NCBI RefSeq assembly: GCF_031585635.1
Contig: NZ_CP134196.1
Location: 1,984,001 to 2,048,000 of the forward strand
Direction: 5' to 3'
Source: Paraburkholderia sp. FT54
Lineage (GTDB): Bacteria; Pseudomonadota; Gammaproteobacteria; Burkholderiales; Burkholderiaceae
Length of the DNA stretch: 64,000 nucleotides
Below the pieces are notes generated by a model that had not been told where the DNA came from, searched no databases, and saw nothing but the letters and a program-made list of their open reading frames with translations. Below are positions 46,148 to 54,728 of the stretch, piece after piece; position 1 is the first letter of the stretch, and every line of letters begins with the position of its first letter. The translations under genes and the position numbers were made by a program.

Positions 46148-46308
46148 GCCGCCCGCGCGCAGGCATGATTGTCCTGTAGCCGGAACGGTCAACTGTATCT
46201 GTGCGGTTTGCCCGGCAGCACGCAGAATCCTCGTTCGCGCGACGCTTCGCGCCCTTTACCCGTGTGCGCACCGAGCGGCACGCGTTGCCCGCCGCCAAGG
46301 TCCAGCCC

Positions 46309-46947
46309 ATGATCGCCAGCCCCTTCCTCACCGCCGATGTCCTGATCGCCTACAGCGCCTACTTCGTCGGTGCGGCGAGTCCGAGGCCGAGCAATCTCGC
46401 GATCATGTCACTGGCGATGAGCGCGGGCCGCCGCTGCGCATTGACCTTCGCGCTCGGCGTGATGTCGGGTTCGTTCTTCTGGGCGCTGCTGGCGTCGCTG
46501 GGTTTGTCGGCGATGCTCGCCACTTACTCCGAATGTCTGGTGGCGATCAGGATCGCCGGCGGGCTGTATCTGCTGTGGCTCGGCTTCAAATCCGCGCGCT
46601 GCGCGTTCCGTCCCAACGCGCTTCCAACGGGCACGGCGCGCCAGGACGAATCGCTCAAGCGCCTTTATCTGCGCGGCCTGCTTCTGCATCTCACCAATCC
46701 GAAAGCGATTCTGGTGTGGCTGTCAATCGTCTCGCTCGCCATGTCGCCGGCCGGCGGTACCTCACACACCACGCCGGTGGTGCTCGGTTGCATGTGCATC
46801 GGCGTGTAGGTGTTCAGCAGCTACGCGGTATTGTTTTCGACCGCTTCCGCACGGCGCATCTACTCGGCGATCCGGCGTTGGCTCGATGGTTCGCTCGCGA
46901 TCATGTTCGGCATTGCCGCCATCAAGCTGCTGGCTTCGAAAAGCTGA
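46309..46947 (+). pseudogene. LysE-family exporter gene with an in-frame amber stop
   Basis: Translation from ATG 46309 gives LysE/RhtB features: SAYFVGAASPRPSNLAIMSLAMSAGRR, then IAGGLYLLWLGFKSARC and LLHLTNPKAILVWLSIVSLA. A TAG at 46807-46809 stops the frame after LGCMCIGV. The same frame continues with VFSSYAVLFSTASARRIYSAIRRWLDGSLAIMFG and ends at TGA 46945-46947, exactly the expected last helix. A single nonsense change thus cuts off the final 45 codons. The family motif PGPSN also reads PRPSN here. Loss of function is likely, unless the stop is suppressed or a sequencing error. Confidence 0.85.
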
Positions 46948-47007
46948 GCGCGCCTGGAGGTGCTCGCGGCTCTGCGATACTGTCGCCGTGACGATTGAAG
47001 CGGATAC

Positions 47008-47364
47008 ATGAATACGATGAGCGGCAGCAACGAAGTGAAGCCGGCGGCACAGCACTCGGCATGGCAGAAGCGGTTCTATCTGGCGGGCATCGCGGCGCTG
47101 GTGGCCGGTGTGATTCTGGCCGTGATCATCTACGCGAGCACGCCGCCGCCGGACAACGCCGTCTCCATGTATAGCGTGGCCGATCCGCGCTATCAGATGG
47201 AATTGCAGCGCATCGGCGGCAATGCGGCGGTGCTGATGGCGCAGCTTCATCAGTGGTTCGACGGCCTCTGGCACGGCACCGCGCTCGCTTATACGGTGGC
47301 CGTGCTGGGCGTCGTCGTCGCGGGAATATGCTTCTTTATCGGTTATTTCTTTGCCGACGACTAA
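47008..47364 (+). CDS. Two-helix membrane protein, unknown function
   Basis: The 118-residue product has a polar N-terminus, a membrane helix (residues about 23-43, FYLAGIAALVAGVILAVIIYA), a periplasmic-sized loop of about 45 residues (DNAVSMYSVADPRYQMELQRIGG) and a second helix near the end (ALAYTVAVLGVVVAGICFFIGYFF). Both ends are probably cytoplasmic. I do not recognise the family. It lies 60 bp after the broken LysE gene and converges with the SulP gene. Confidence 0.7.
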   Translation: MNTMSGSNEVKPAAQHSAWQKRFYLAGIAALVAGVILAVIIYASTPPPDNAVSMYSVADPRYQMELQRIGGNAAVLMAQLHQWFDGLWHGTALAYTVAVLGVVVAGICFFIGYFFADD

Positions 47365-47408
47365 CTACGGCGCGAGAAGCTACGCGACACTCGCGCGCAA
47401 ACCGGCGC

Positions 47409-49121
47409 TCACGTCGCCTCTTTCACATGCCGGTCGGGCTTCTCCACGCCGGCCGTGCGCAACGCCTCGTGCAAGGTGTTGAAAATGCAAGTTTCCTCGA
47501 CGATCGGCGTGATGCCATGCCGGTCCATGTCCGAACGCAAATAGGGGTTCACGCGCGCAAACAGCACCTTGATGCCTTCGCTTTTCAACGTCTGGCACAG
47601 CTCGCCGATCGAGCGCGCAGCCGAATAGTCGATGTCGGTGATCGCGCTCGCGTCGATCACGAAACAGCGCACCTTGCTGGGGGCGAGGTCGATCAGGCGG
47701 CGCGTATCGTCGACAAAAAAGTGGTCGTTCGCGTAAAACAGATCGGCGCCGAAGCGGTAGACGATCAGGCCCGGCGCGGTCTGAATGCCGGGCACGGCGG
47801 GCACCGGAATCCAGACGCCGTCGTCGCCGGGGGAGAGAACCATGGTATGCGGACGGTAGCTGTGGCGCACGTGCCGCAGCAGCGAGAGCGCCACCGCCAC
47901 CAGAATGCCGTGCTCGACGCCGATCAGCACCACCGCCGCCGCGGTGAACACGGCCAGCGCGAATTCGCCGGGACTTTCGCGGCGAATCGCAAACAAGGTC
48001 TTCAGATTGATCAGGCCAATGGCGATCGTGAACACGATGCTGGCAAGAATGCAGTGCGGCAGATACTGCAAAAAGCGGCTGAAAAACAGCAACACCGCGA
48101 CCACCACCGCCGCGAAGACCAGCTGCGCGAACTGGCTGCGCGTGCCCGCGAGATCGGCCATGGCGGTTTGCGTCGGGCTGCCGTTCACCACGAAGGCGCC
48201 TGAGAACGCCGCCGCCGCGTTGGCCGCGGCGATGCCCAGCAGATCCGCGTTGGTGTCGACCGGTTCGTGATGACGCTCGGCGAACACGCGGCTCGCGGCG
48301 GCGCTTTGCGCGACGATCATCACAAAGCAGGAAGCCGCCACGGGCAGCAGATCGAGCATCTGCTGCCACGTCACGGACGGCAGGCGCAGCGGCGGCAAGC
48401 CGCCCGCGACCGGACCGAGCACAGCGATACCGTGGGCCGGGAAATGGTAGAGATCGCTCGCGGCGATGCCCGCCACAACCGCGATCAAGGGCACCGGCAC
48501 GCGTGGCAGAAAGCGTTTGCACGTCAGAATGGCGACGACGACCAGCAGCGAAATCGCGAGCGTCGGCAGATGGATCTGCGCTGCTTCGCGCACCACCAGC
48601 ACGAGCTGATCGACGCTGCGCGCGGCGTGCCCCGGCAAGCCGAACATGTCACCGAGCATCGCAATGCCGACCTGCACGCCGACGCCGGCGAGAAATCCGA
48701 CCAACACGGTGCGCGACAGAAAGTCGGCGAGAAAGCCCAGTTTGAAAATCCGCGCGATGAACAGCAAGGCAGCGGTCTGCAAGGCGACCATCGCGGCGAG
48801 CGCGGCATATTCAGCGCTGGACGCCGGAGCCATGGTCGAGAGCCGGCTCGCGAAGATGGTGGCGGTGGCGGAGTCGGCCGCCACGACGAGATGCCGCGAG
48901 GCGCCGAACAACGCAAACGCGATCAGCGGCAGAAAGACCGTGTACAGGCCCGTCACGGCCGGCATGCCGGCAATCCGCGCATAGCCCAGCACTTGCGGAA
49001 TATCCATCGACGCAAGCTGCACACCGGCCAACGCATCGCGCGCCGCCGCGGCACGGTTCAGAGGGAGGACGCCCTTCAGCACGCTGGCGCGCGCCGTGAT
49101 ATTCGCCAGAAAATCTTGCAT
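47409..49121 (-). CDS. SulP-family anion transporter with STAS domain
   Basis: The 570-residue protein has an N-terminal membrane part (SulP core) with the family motif in GVQLASMDIPQVLGYARIAGMPAVTGLYTVFLP and LVVAADSATATIFAS. A cytoplasmic STAS domain occupies about residues 435-560 (GLIVYRFGADLFYANDHFFVDD, RCFVIDASAITDIDYSAARS). SulP proteins carry sulphate, bicarbonate or other anions, often by symport. The substrate here is unknown. It has no partner carbonic anhydrase next to it. Confidence 0.92.
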   Translation of the reverse strand: MQDFLANITARASVLKGVLPLNRAAAARDALAGVQLASMDIPQVLGYARIAGMPAVTGLYTVFLPLIAFALFGASRHLVVAADSATATIFASRLSTMAPASSAEYAALAAMVALQTAALLFIARIFKLGFLADFLSRTVLVGFLAGVGVQVGIAMLGDMFGLPGHAARSVDQLVLVVREAAQIHLPTLAISLLVVVAILTCKRFLPRVPVPLIAVVAGIAASDLYHFPAHGIAVLGPVAGGLPPLRLPSVTWQQMLDLLPVAASCFVMIVAQSAAASRVFAERHHEPVDTNADLLGIAAANAAAAFSGAFVVNGSPTQTAMADLAGTRSQFAQLVFAAVVVAVLLFFSRFLQYLPHCILASIVFTIAIGLINLKTLFAIRRESPGEFALAVFTAAAVVLIGVEHGILVAVALSLLRHVRHSYRPHTMVLSPGDDGVWIPVPAVPGIQTAPGLIVYRFGADLFYANDHFFVDDTRRLIDLAPSKVRCFVIDASAITDIDYSAARSIGELCQTLKSEGIKVLFARVNPYLRSDMDRHGITPIVEETCIFNTLHEALRTAGVEKPDRHVKEAT

Positions 49122-49658
49122 ACGCGATACCGCCCTAATCCAGGTTATCGCGCATCGTGCCGCGACTCGGCACTCAAAGGCAAGACTTCCAGCCAGATCG
49201 GCTCAAGAAAACACAACACTTCAGCGCACGCGCGAGCGGCGCGGCGCGAAACACCCGACCTGCTGATTCAACGCTTGAATTGTCCCGTCACCGGATCCAC
49301 GTGCCGCGCGAAACCAAACAACGCGGCGATGCAGATCGGGCAGGCAATGAAGAACACGGCCAACATCTCGCACCCCGTAACACATTGTTGTGAGCAAGTC
49401 TAAGCGATCGGCCTGCCAAATGAATGAGGGAAATCTGCAAATCAGTGTGTCGTCGGCTACAACAATCTCATGCGAGTCCGCGATTCGTTCGTGTCGAGAT
49501 ATCAGCAAAACATGCGGCAGAAAACGCGGCGACGCGCCTCTTTTCCATGCTCCGCACGGTCTCCCCGTATAATCCCGCATGATCCGAATTCCGCTTCACC
49601 TGCCCTCGCAACCGGCTGCCTGTCGCCGCCGCGCCGTCCACCGCCCTTCGGCGGTCGC
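49122..49658. other. Intergenic region between SulP and RIO-kinase genes
   Basis: About 540 bp with divergent promoters presumably inside. Apart from a short minus-strand frame at 49268-49366 nothing coding was recognised. The rest has no repeat or RNA-like structure that I can support. Confidence 0.45.
49268..49366 (-). CDS. Possible 32-aa membrane microprotein
   Basis: ATG 49366 opens MLAVFFIACPICIAALFG, a single hydrophobic helix, followed by a polar tail FARHVDPVTGQFKR and TGA at 49268. The composition (helix then charged tail with a Cys-x2-Cys pair) is like known bacterial one-helix microproteins. The ribosome site (GGGGTGCGAG) is only fair. It could be chance in GC-rich DNA. Confidence 0.35.
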   Translation of the reverse strand: MLAVFFIACPICIAALFGFARHVDPVTGQFKR

Positions 49659-50516
49659 ATGAAAACCCCGAAACGTCTGCTCCCGCTGGTCGAAGAAGGC
49701 CTGATCGACGAAGTCGTCTGCCAGTTGATGAGCGGCAAGGAAGCCACCGTCTACGTCGTGCGCAGCGGCGACGCCACGCGCTGCGCGAAGGTCTACAAGG
49801 ACGCCAGGCAGCGCAGCTTCCGCCAGGCCGCGTCCTACCGCGAAGGCCGCAAGGTCAAGAACAGCCGCGAGCAACGCGCCATGGAAAAAGGCAGCCGCTA
49901 CGGCCGCGAAGTGCAGGAACAAGCCTGGCAGAATGCCGAAGTCGACGCGCTATTCCAGCTCGCCAACGCGGGCGTGCGCGTGCCGCAGCCTTTCATCTGC
50001 ACCGACGGCGTGTTGCTGATGGAGTTGGTGACCGACGCCGACGGCAATGTCGCGCCGCGTCTGAACGACGTCGAACTAAGCGAAGAACGTGCGCTCGACC
50101 TGCATGCGCGACTGGTGAACCAGGTGGTGCGCATGCTGTGCGCCGGCATGATTCACGGCGACCTGTCCGAATACAACATCCTGCTTGCTGCGGACGGCCC
50201 GGTCATCATCGACCTGCCGCAAGCGGTGAACGCCGCCGGCAATCTCGAAGCACCTGCCATGCTCGAGCGCGACGTGAACAACCTCGCGACCTATTTCGGC
50301 CGCTTCGCGCCGGCGCTGCTGGAGACCACCTACGGCAAGGAAATCTGGTCGCTCTACGAAGCGGGCGCGCTGCACGTCGACGCCGCGTTGACCGGCCGCG
50401 TCGAACTGGACACCACGCCGATCGATCTCGAAGCCGTGCTTCAGGAACTCGAAGATACGCGGCTCGACGAAGAAGCGCGCCTGCGCTACGAGCAGTCGCT
50501 GCGCAGCGGCACCTGA
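49659..50516 (+). CDS. RIO-type atypical protein kinase
   Basis: The 285-residue protein begins MKTPKRLLPLVEEGLIDEVVCQLMSGKEATVYVVRSG, where the Gly-rich-loop equivalent SGKEATVY and the Lys of RCAKVYK bind ATP. The catalytic loop is MIHGDLSEYNIL with Asp and Asn, and the metal-binding Asp is in VIIDLPQAV. Bacterial RIO kinases of this kind have poorly known substrates. The ATG at 49659 was chosen since the upstream frame has no domain. It stands alone between divergent SulP and convergent LacI genes. Confidence 0.88.
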   Translation: MKTPKRLLPLVEEGLIDEVVCQLMSGKEATVYVVRSGDATRCAKVYKDARQRSFRQAASYREGRKVKNSREQRAMEKGSRYGREVQEQAWQNAEVDALFQLANAGVRVPQPFICTDGVLLMELVTDADGNVAPRLNDVELSEERALDLHARLVNQVVRMLCAGMIHGDLSEYNILLAADGPVIIDLPQAVNAAGNLEAPAMLERDVNNLATYFGRFAPALLETTYGKEIWSLYEAGALHVDAALTGRVELDTTPIDLEAVLQELEDTRLDEEARLRYEQSLRSGT

Positions 50517-50530
50517 ACCTCGGCCGCGAG

Positions 50531-50558
50531 CGGCAGCGGCAGCGGCAGCGGCAGGCAG
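50531..50558. repeat. CGGCAG microsatellite, four copies
   Basis: Four tandem copies of CGGCAG plus a partial copy lie 14 bp after the RIO-kinase stop, between convergent genes. No function is evident. Confidence 0.8.
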
Positions 50559-50583
50559 CGCCTCGCGATGTCGCGCGATCCGG

Positions 50584-51639
50584 CTACGACATGCTGCTCA
50601 AGCGCGCGGCCGTGATCGCGGCGGCCGCCACGCCCGGCGCCGGCCCCACCGACTCGCGCATCGTCACGCTCACCGGAAACTCGCGGAAGATGTCCCACGT
50701 GGTCCGGTAGCACTGGTTGACCAGCCAGCGCACGGCGTTCTGCGTCAGTTCCGCAGTCGGAATATGCACCGAGGTGAGTCCTGGCGCGGCATACGCGGCC
50801 GAATAATCGTCGTCATAGCCGATCACCGAGACCTCGTCGGGAATGGCAATGCCCACCTGGTGAAAACGCGCCAACGCGCTCACGGCCATCGTATCGTTCG
50901 CGCAAAACACGCCCGTGAAGCGGCGCTTCGCGTCGAGCAGTTTCTGCGCGGCGGCGTAGCCGCCTTCGGGCGAGAAGTCCGATTCGATCAGCGTGACGTC
51001 GTCGCGCGCAATACCCTCGCGCGCCAGTTCGGCAAAGAAGCCTTCCATACGCGCCTGGTTATCCGACGCACTGAAAGGCCCGGAAATCACCGCGATGTGG
51101 CGGTGCCCATGATCGAGCAGCGTGCGTGCCGCCAGTTCACCACCCCGATGGTGGTCGGCGCAAAACGACGCCTCCGGCAACTGATCGAACGCGCGGTTCA
51201 GAAACACCATTTTCGGGTGCATGCGATGCAGCATGACCAGGTCTTCGTCGTGCAGATCGTGGCTGATCACCACCACGCCGTCGCAATCGCGGCCGATCAG
51301 AAAGCGCACCGCCTCGATGGCCTGCTCGCGCGGCGAGACTTCTCCGCAACCGGTCGCCACCACCACATGACGGCGCACTGCGCGCAATTCGGTATCGGTC
51401 TGCTTGAGAATCGTGCCGTAGTACGAGCCGAAGAAAGTCGGCACGAAAATGCCGACCATGCCAAGCGACTGCGTTGCCATGGCCCGGCCGATGGAAGACG
51501 GGCGAAAGTTCAGTTGCTCGATGGCCGCCTTCACGCGGGCGGCGGCATCGGCTGAGATGGGTCCTTTACCTGAAATGGCGCGTGAGGCGGTCGACATCCC
51601 CACGCCGGCCAGTGCCGCGACATCTTTGAGTGTTGCCAC
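50584..51639 (-). CDS. LacI-family regulator of the beta-glucoside operon
   Basis: A GTG at 51639 with GGAG six bases upstream gives 351 residues. It begins ATLKDVAALAGVGMSTASRAISGKGPISADAAARVKAAIEQLNFRPS, the LacI DNA-binding and hinge region. The periplasmic-binding-like core follows (GMVGIFVPTFFGSYYGTIL, VISGPFSASDNQARMEGF, FTGVFCANDTMAVSALARF). It is the last gene of the sugar-uptake operon and probably represses it by binding the palindrome at 57486-57501. The tail (VGPAPGVAAAAITAARLSSMS) is Ala-rich and specific to this protein. Confidence 0.9.
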   Translation of the reverse strand: MATLKDVAALAGVGMSTASRAISGKGPISADAAARVKAAIEQLNFRPSSIGRAMATQSLGMVGIFVPTFFGSYYGTILKQTDTELRAVRRHVVVATGCGEVSPREQAIEAVRFLIGRDCDGVVVISHDLHDEDLVMLHRMHPKMVFLNRAFDQLPEASFCADHHRGGELAARTLLDHGHRHIAVISGPFSASDNQARMEGFFAELAREGIARDDVTLIESDFSPEGGYAAAQKLLDAKRRFTGVFCANDTMAVSALARFHQVGIAIPDEVSVIGYDDDYSAAYAAPGLTSVHIPTAELTQNAVRWLVNQCYRTTWDIFREFPVSVTMRESVGPAPGVAAAAITAARLSSMS

Positions 51640-51689
51640 GCGGATCTCCGTCAAGCATGTTGTATTGTCAGTGACGCCGCGTGCCGGCG

Positions 51690-52853
51690 CTACAAACGCG
51701 CGCCGCCCGCTTCGTCGAACAGAGAGACATGTGTACTGTCGAACGAGAACGCCGCGGTATCCCCTATCGCCACCGGCGTCTTCGTCTGGTCGATCGACGC
51801 GACCTGCACTCCATGATAGTCGAGCCAGATGACGCGGTGGTTGCCCATCGGCTCCACCAGCGAAACTTTTGCGCGTTCGCTCGCGCCCTCGGCCAACCGC
51901 ACGTCTTCGGCCCGCACGCCGAGCACGCATGGCAACGCGTTGGCCGGCGTGGTCTTGAACGGATACGTCGACACGTCGAGCCGCCAATGCTCCGTGCGGA
52001 AGTGGAGCGCGCCGTCGCGCGCTTCGAGCGTGCCCTTGAGCAGGTTCATCGCGGGCGTGCCCAGAAACGTCGCGACGAACAGGTTGTCGGGACGCGCGTA
52101 GACTTCGGCGGGCGTGCCGAACTGCTGGATCACGCCGCCGCGCATCACCGCCATGCGGGTAGCGAGCGTCATCGCCTCGACCTGATCGTGCGTGACGTAG
52201 ATCATCGTCGCGCCCAGACGCTGATGCAGTTGTTTGAGTTCGCGGCGTAGTTCGGTGCGCAATTTGGCGTCGAGATTCGAGAGCGGTTCGTCGAACAGGA
52301 AGACATCGGCTTCGCGCACGATCGCCCGGCCGATCGCCACCCGCTGCCGTTGGCCGCCTGACAGCTGTGCCGGTTTGCGCTTGAGCAGCGGCGCGAGTTG
52401 CAACATCTCGGAAGCCCGCGCCACGCGCCGCGCGATCTCCGCTTTCGGTGTGCCGTTGATGCGCAAGGCAAACGACAGGTTGCGCTCCACGCTCATGGTC
52501 GGATAAAGCGCGTACGACTGGAACACCAGTGCAATGCGGCGGTCTTTCGGGTCGGCCCATGTCATGTCTTCGCCGGCAATCTCGATGCTGCCGTCGGTCA
52601 CGTCGATCAAGCCGGCAATACTGTGCAGCAAGGTGGATTTGCCGCAGCCGGAGGGTCCGAGCAGCACGACGAATTCGCCGGCCCGCACGTCGAGATCGAG
52701 GTTCTCGATCACCGTGTTCGCCCCCAGCCGGATGGTCAGATTGCGTATGGCGACGTTGGCCGGATTCGTGAGACCCGCCGCGTCCGCCGCATCAGGACTG
52801 CTCGCTACGCCTGCCATATCGACAGCGTTTGCCGGATTAGCCACGTTTGTCAT
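51690..52853 (-). CDS. ABC sugar transporter ATPase (MalK/UgpC-like)
   Basis: The 387-residue ATPase has Walker A GPSGCGKST, Q-loop FQSYALYPTMSV, signature LSGGQRQRVAIGRA, Walker B VFLFDEPLSNLDAK and H-loop YVTHDQVEA. A C-terminal regulatory domain of about 120 residues with a TOBE-type barrel follows. The start at MTNVANPANAV is used because the upstream open frame overlaps the permease stop. An Ala/Asn-rich N-terminal extension of about 30 residues precedes the core (VAIRNLTIRLG). It powers the two permeases upstream. Confidence 0.93.
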   Translation of the reverse strand: MTNVANPANAVDMAGVASSPDAADAAGLTNPANVAIRNLTIRLGANTVIENLDLDVRAGEFVVLLGPSGCGKSTLLHSIAGLIDVTDGSIEIAGEDMTWADPKDRRIALVFQSYALYPTMSVERNLSFALRINGTPKAEIARRVARASEMLQLAPLLKRKPAQLSGGQRQRVAIGRAIVREADVFLFDEPLSNLDAKLRTELRRELKQLHQRLGATMIYVTHDQVEAMTLATRMAVMRGGVIQQFGTPAEVYARPDNLFVATFLGTPAMNLLKGTLEARDGALHFRTEHWRLDVSTYPFKTTPANALPCVLGVRAEDVRLAEGASERAKVSLVEPMGNHRVIWLDYHGVQVASIDQTKTPVAIGDTAAFSFDSTHVSLFDEAGGARL

Positions 52854-52857
52854 CGCC

Positions 52858-53775
52858 CTATCCCTTGACGGCGCCGGATGCAATGCCGCGCACGAACCAG
52901 CGGCCCGAAATGAAGTACACCGCAAGCGGCACCATGGAGGTCAGAATGGTCGCCGCCATATTGACGTTATAGAGGCGCTCGCCGGTCGTCGTATTGATGA
53001 TGTTGTTCAGTTGCACCGTCATCGGCAGGTTTTTGGTGCCGGCGAACACGAGGCCGAGAATGAAGTCGTTCCAGATGCCCGTGACTTGCATGATGATGGC
53101 CACCACGATGATCGGTGTCGACATGGGCAGCATCAGTTGCACGAAGATACGCCAGAAGCCGCCGCCGTCGATGCGCGCCGCCTTGAACAACTCTTGCGGA
53201 ATCGACACGTAGTAGTTGCGAAACAGCAGCGTCATCACCGGCATGCCGAAGATGGTGTGAATCACCACGATACCCGGCAGCGAACTGAACAGATGCACGC
53301 TCGCCAGCACGCGCACGAGCGGATAGACCATCACCTGCACGGGAATGAACGCACCCATGAGCAGCACGCCGAATAGCAGGGCGGCGCCGCGCGGCCGCCA
53401 GAACGACAGCGCATAGCCGTTCACCGCGCCGATCGCAATCGACAGAATCGTGCTCGGCACGACAATGCGCACCGAGTTCCAGAAACCGACCTGAATGCCG
53501 TTGCAATCGAGCCCGGTGCACGCGGACTGCCACGCGGCGCTCCACGCGCTGAGCGTGAAATGCGCGGGGAACGCCAGCAGATTGCCGAGGCGGATCTCGC
53601 TCATTGGCTTCACCGACGTGACGAGCATCACGTAGAGCGGCAGCAGAAAGAACAGCGCGGCCGTCAGCAGAAACGCGTAGACGCCGAGGCGCGCCGGGGT
53701 GAACGCGGTACGGCGGCGACGCTGCCGCGCGCGGCGCGGCGTACCGCCTTTCAACGGCGGACTGAGCGTGTTCAT
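52858..53775 (-). CDS. ABC sugar transporter permease 2 (MalG-like)
   Basis: The 305-residue permease starts at MNTLSPPLKGG, one base overlapping the stop of permease 1 (TGATG). The basic N-terminus (RRARQRRRRTAF) precedes six membrane helices. The cytoplasmic EAA loop that contacts the ATPase reads PQELFKAARIDGGGFWRIFVQLMLPMS. It ends with GRWFVRGIASGAVKG, a typical MalG-type tail. It pairs with permease 1 to carry the sugar. Confidence 0.93.
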   Translation of the reverse strand: MNTLSPPLKGGTPRRARQRRRRTAFTPARLGVYAFLLTAALFFLLPLYVMLVTSVKPMSEIRLGNLLAFPAHFTLSAWSAAWQSACTGLDCNGIQVGFWNSVRIVVPSTILSIAIGAVNGYALSFWRPRGAALLFGVLLMGAFIPVQVMVYPLVRVLASVHLFSSLPGIVVIHTIFGMPVMTLLFRNYYVSIPQELFKAARIDGGGFWRIFVQLMLPMSTPIIVVAIIMQVTGIWNDFILGLVFAGTKNLPMTVQLNNIINTTTGERLYNVNMAATILTSMVPLAVYFISGRWFVRGIASGAVKG

Positions 53776-54719
53776 CACACCTCCTTTCGCACGGCGGCGC
53801 GGCTGCGGGAGTAGAAGAACGGCGCGAGAATCGCCAGCACGGTGGCCAGCAACACAATCGACGCCGCCGACGCGAGCCCGATATTCGCGCGCCCGAACAG
53901 ATAGTCCATGATGAACTTCGCCGGCACTTCGCTCGCCGTGCCGGGGCCGCCTTGCGTCATCGCGACCACGGCGTCGTAGAGCTTCACGACCATCACGAAC
54001 AGCAGCACGAAAGCGGTGGAGATCGACGGTCCGAGCATCGGCACGACGATGCTGGCATAGACACGCCAGCGCGGAATGCCGTCGATGCGCGCGGCCTTCC
54101 ACAACTCGTCGTCGATGCCGCGCAAGCCCGCGAGCAACAACGCCATCACGAGACCCGAGGCCTGCCACACCGTCGCGATCACGATGGTGTAGATCACCCA
54201 GTCCTGATTGACGATCCAGTCGAAGCGCGCGTGCGCGAAACCGAGTTTGTGCAGCACGGCCTGCGCGCCCAGTTGCGGGTTCAGGATCCACTGCCAGACG
54301 AGCCCCGTTGCCACGAACGACATCGCATAGGGGTAGAGAAACACGGTGCGCAGCGCGCCCTCCGCGACCACGCGCTGATCGATGAAAATCGCCAGCAACA
54401 AACCGATCACCATGCACGCCACGATGAAGCACGCGCCGTAGATCACGATGTTTTGCAGCGACAGCAGCCAGCGGTCGTTATTGAACAGCCGCGCGTATTG
54501 CGTGAAGCCCGCGAAGTCGCCGGAAGGAAACGTGCGCGAATTGCTGAGCGACACGCGCGCCGTCCAGACCATCGTGCCGAGATACGCGAACACGACGGTC
54601 AGGACCATTGGCAGCAGCGCCAGCCACGCCGCGAACGGAACACGCCTTTTGAGCGGCTTTTTCATCCGCGCCTGGCGAGCCTTGGACGACCCGGCGGCCG
54701 GCAGCTTGAGCGCGTGCAT
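53775..54719 (-). CDS. ABC sugar transporter permease 1 (MalF-like)
   Basis: Six membrane helices and the EAA loop DDELWKAARIDGIPRWRVYASIVVPMLGPS define this 314-residue permease. The basic N-terminus (KARQARMKKPLKRR) is cytoplasmic. A GTG at 54728, directly abutting the binding-protein stop, would add three residues; the ATG at 54719 is taken. It lies between the binding protein and permease 2. Confidence 0.92.
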   Translation of the reverse strand: MHALKLPAAGSSKARQARMKKPLKRRVPFAAWLALLPMVLTVVFAYLGTMVWTARVSLSNSRTFPSGDFAGFTQYARLFNNDRWLLSLQNIVIYGACFIVACMVIGLLLAIFIDQRVVAEGALRTVFLYPYAMSFVATGLVWQWILNPQLGAQAVLHKLGFAHARFDWIVNQDWVIYTIVIATVWQASGLVMALLLAGLRGIDDELWKAARIDGIPRWRVYASIVVPMLGPSISTAFVLLFVMVVKLYDAVVAMTQGGPGTASEVPAKFIMDYLFGRANIGLASAASIVLLATVLAILAPFFYSRSRAAVRKEV

Positions 54720-54728
54720 GCGGCGCAC

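Noticed and set aside
50531..50558. CGGCAG repeat as a phase-variation switch
   Set aside because: It lies between stop codons of convergent genes, and six-base units would not shift a frame.
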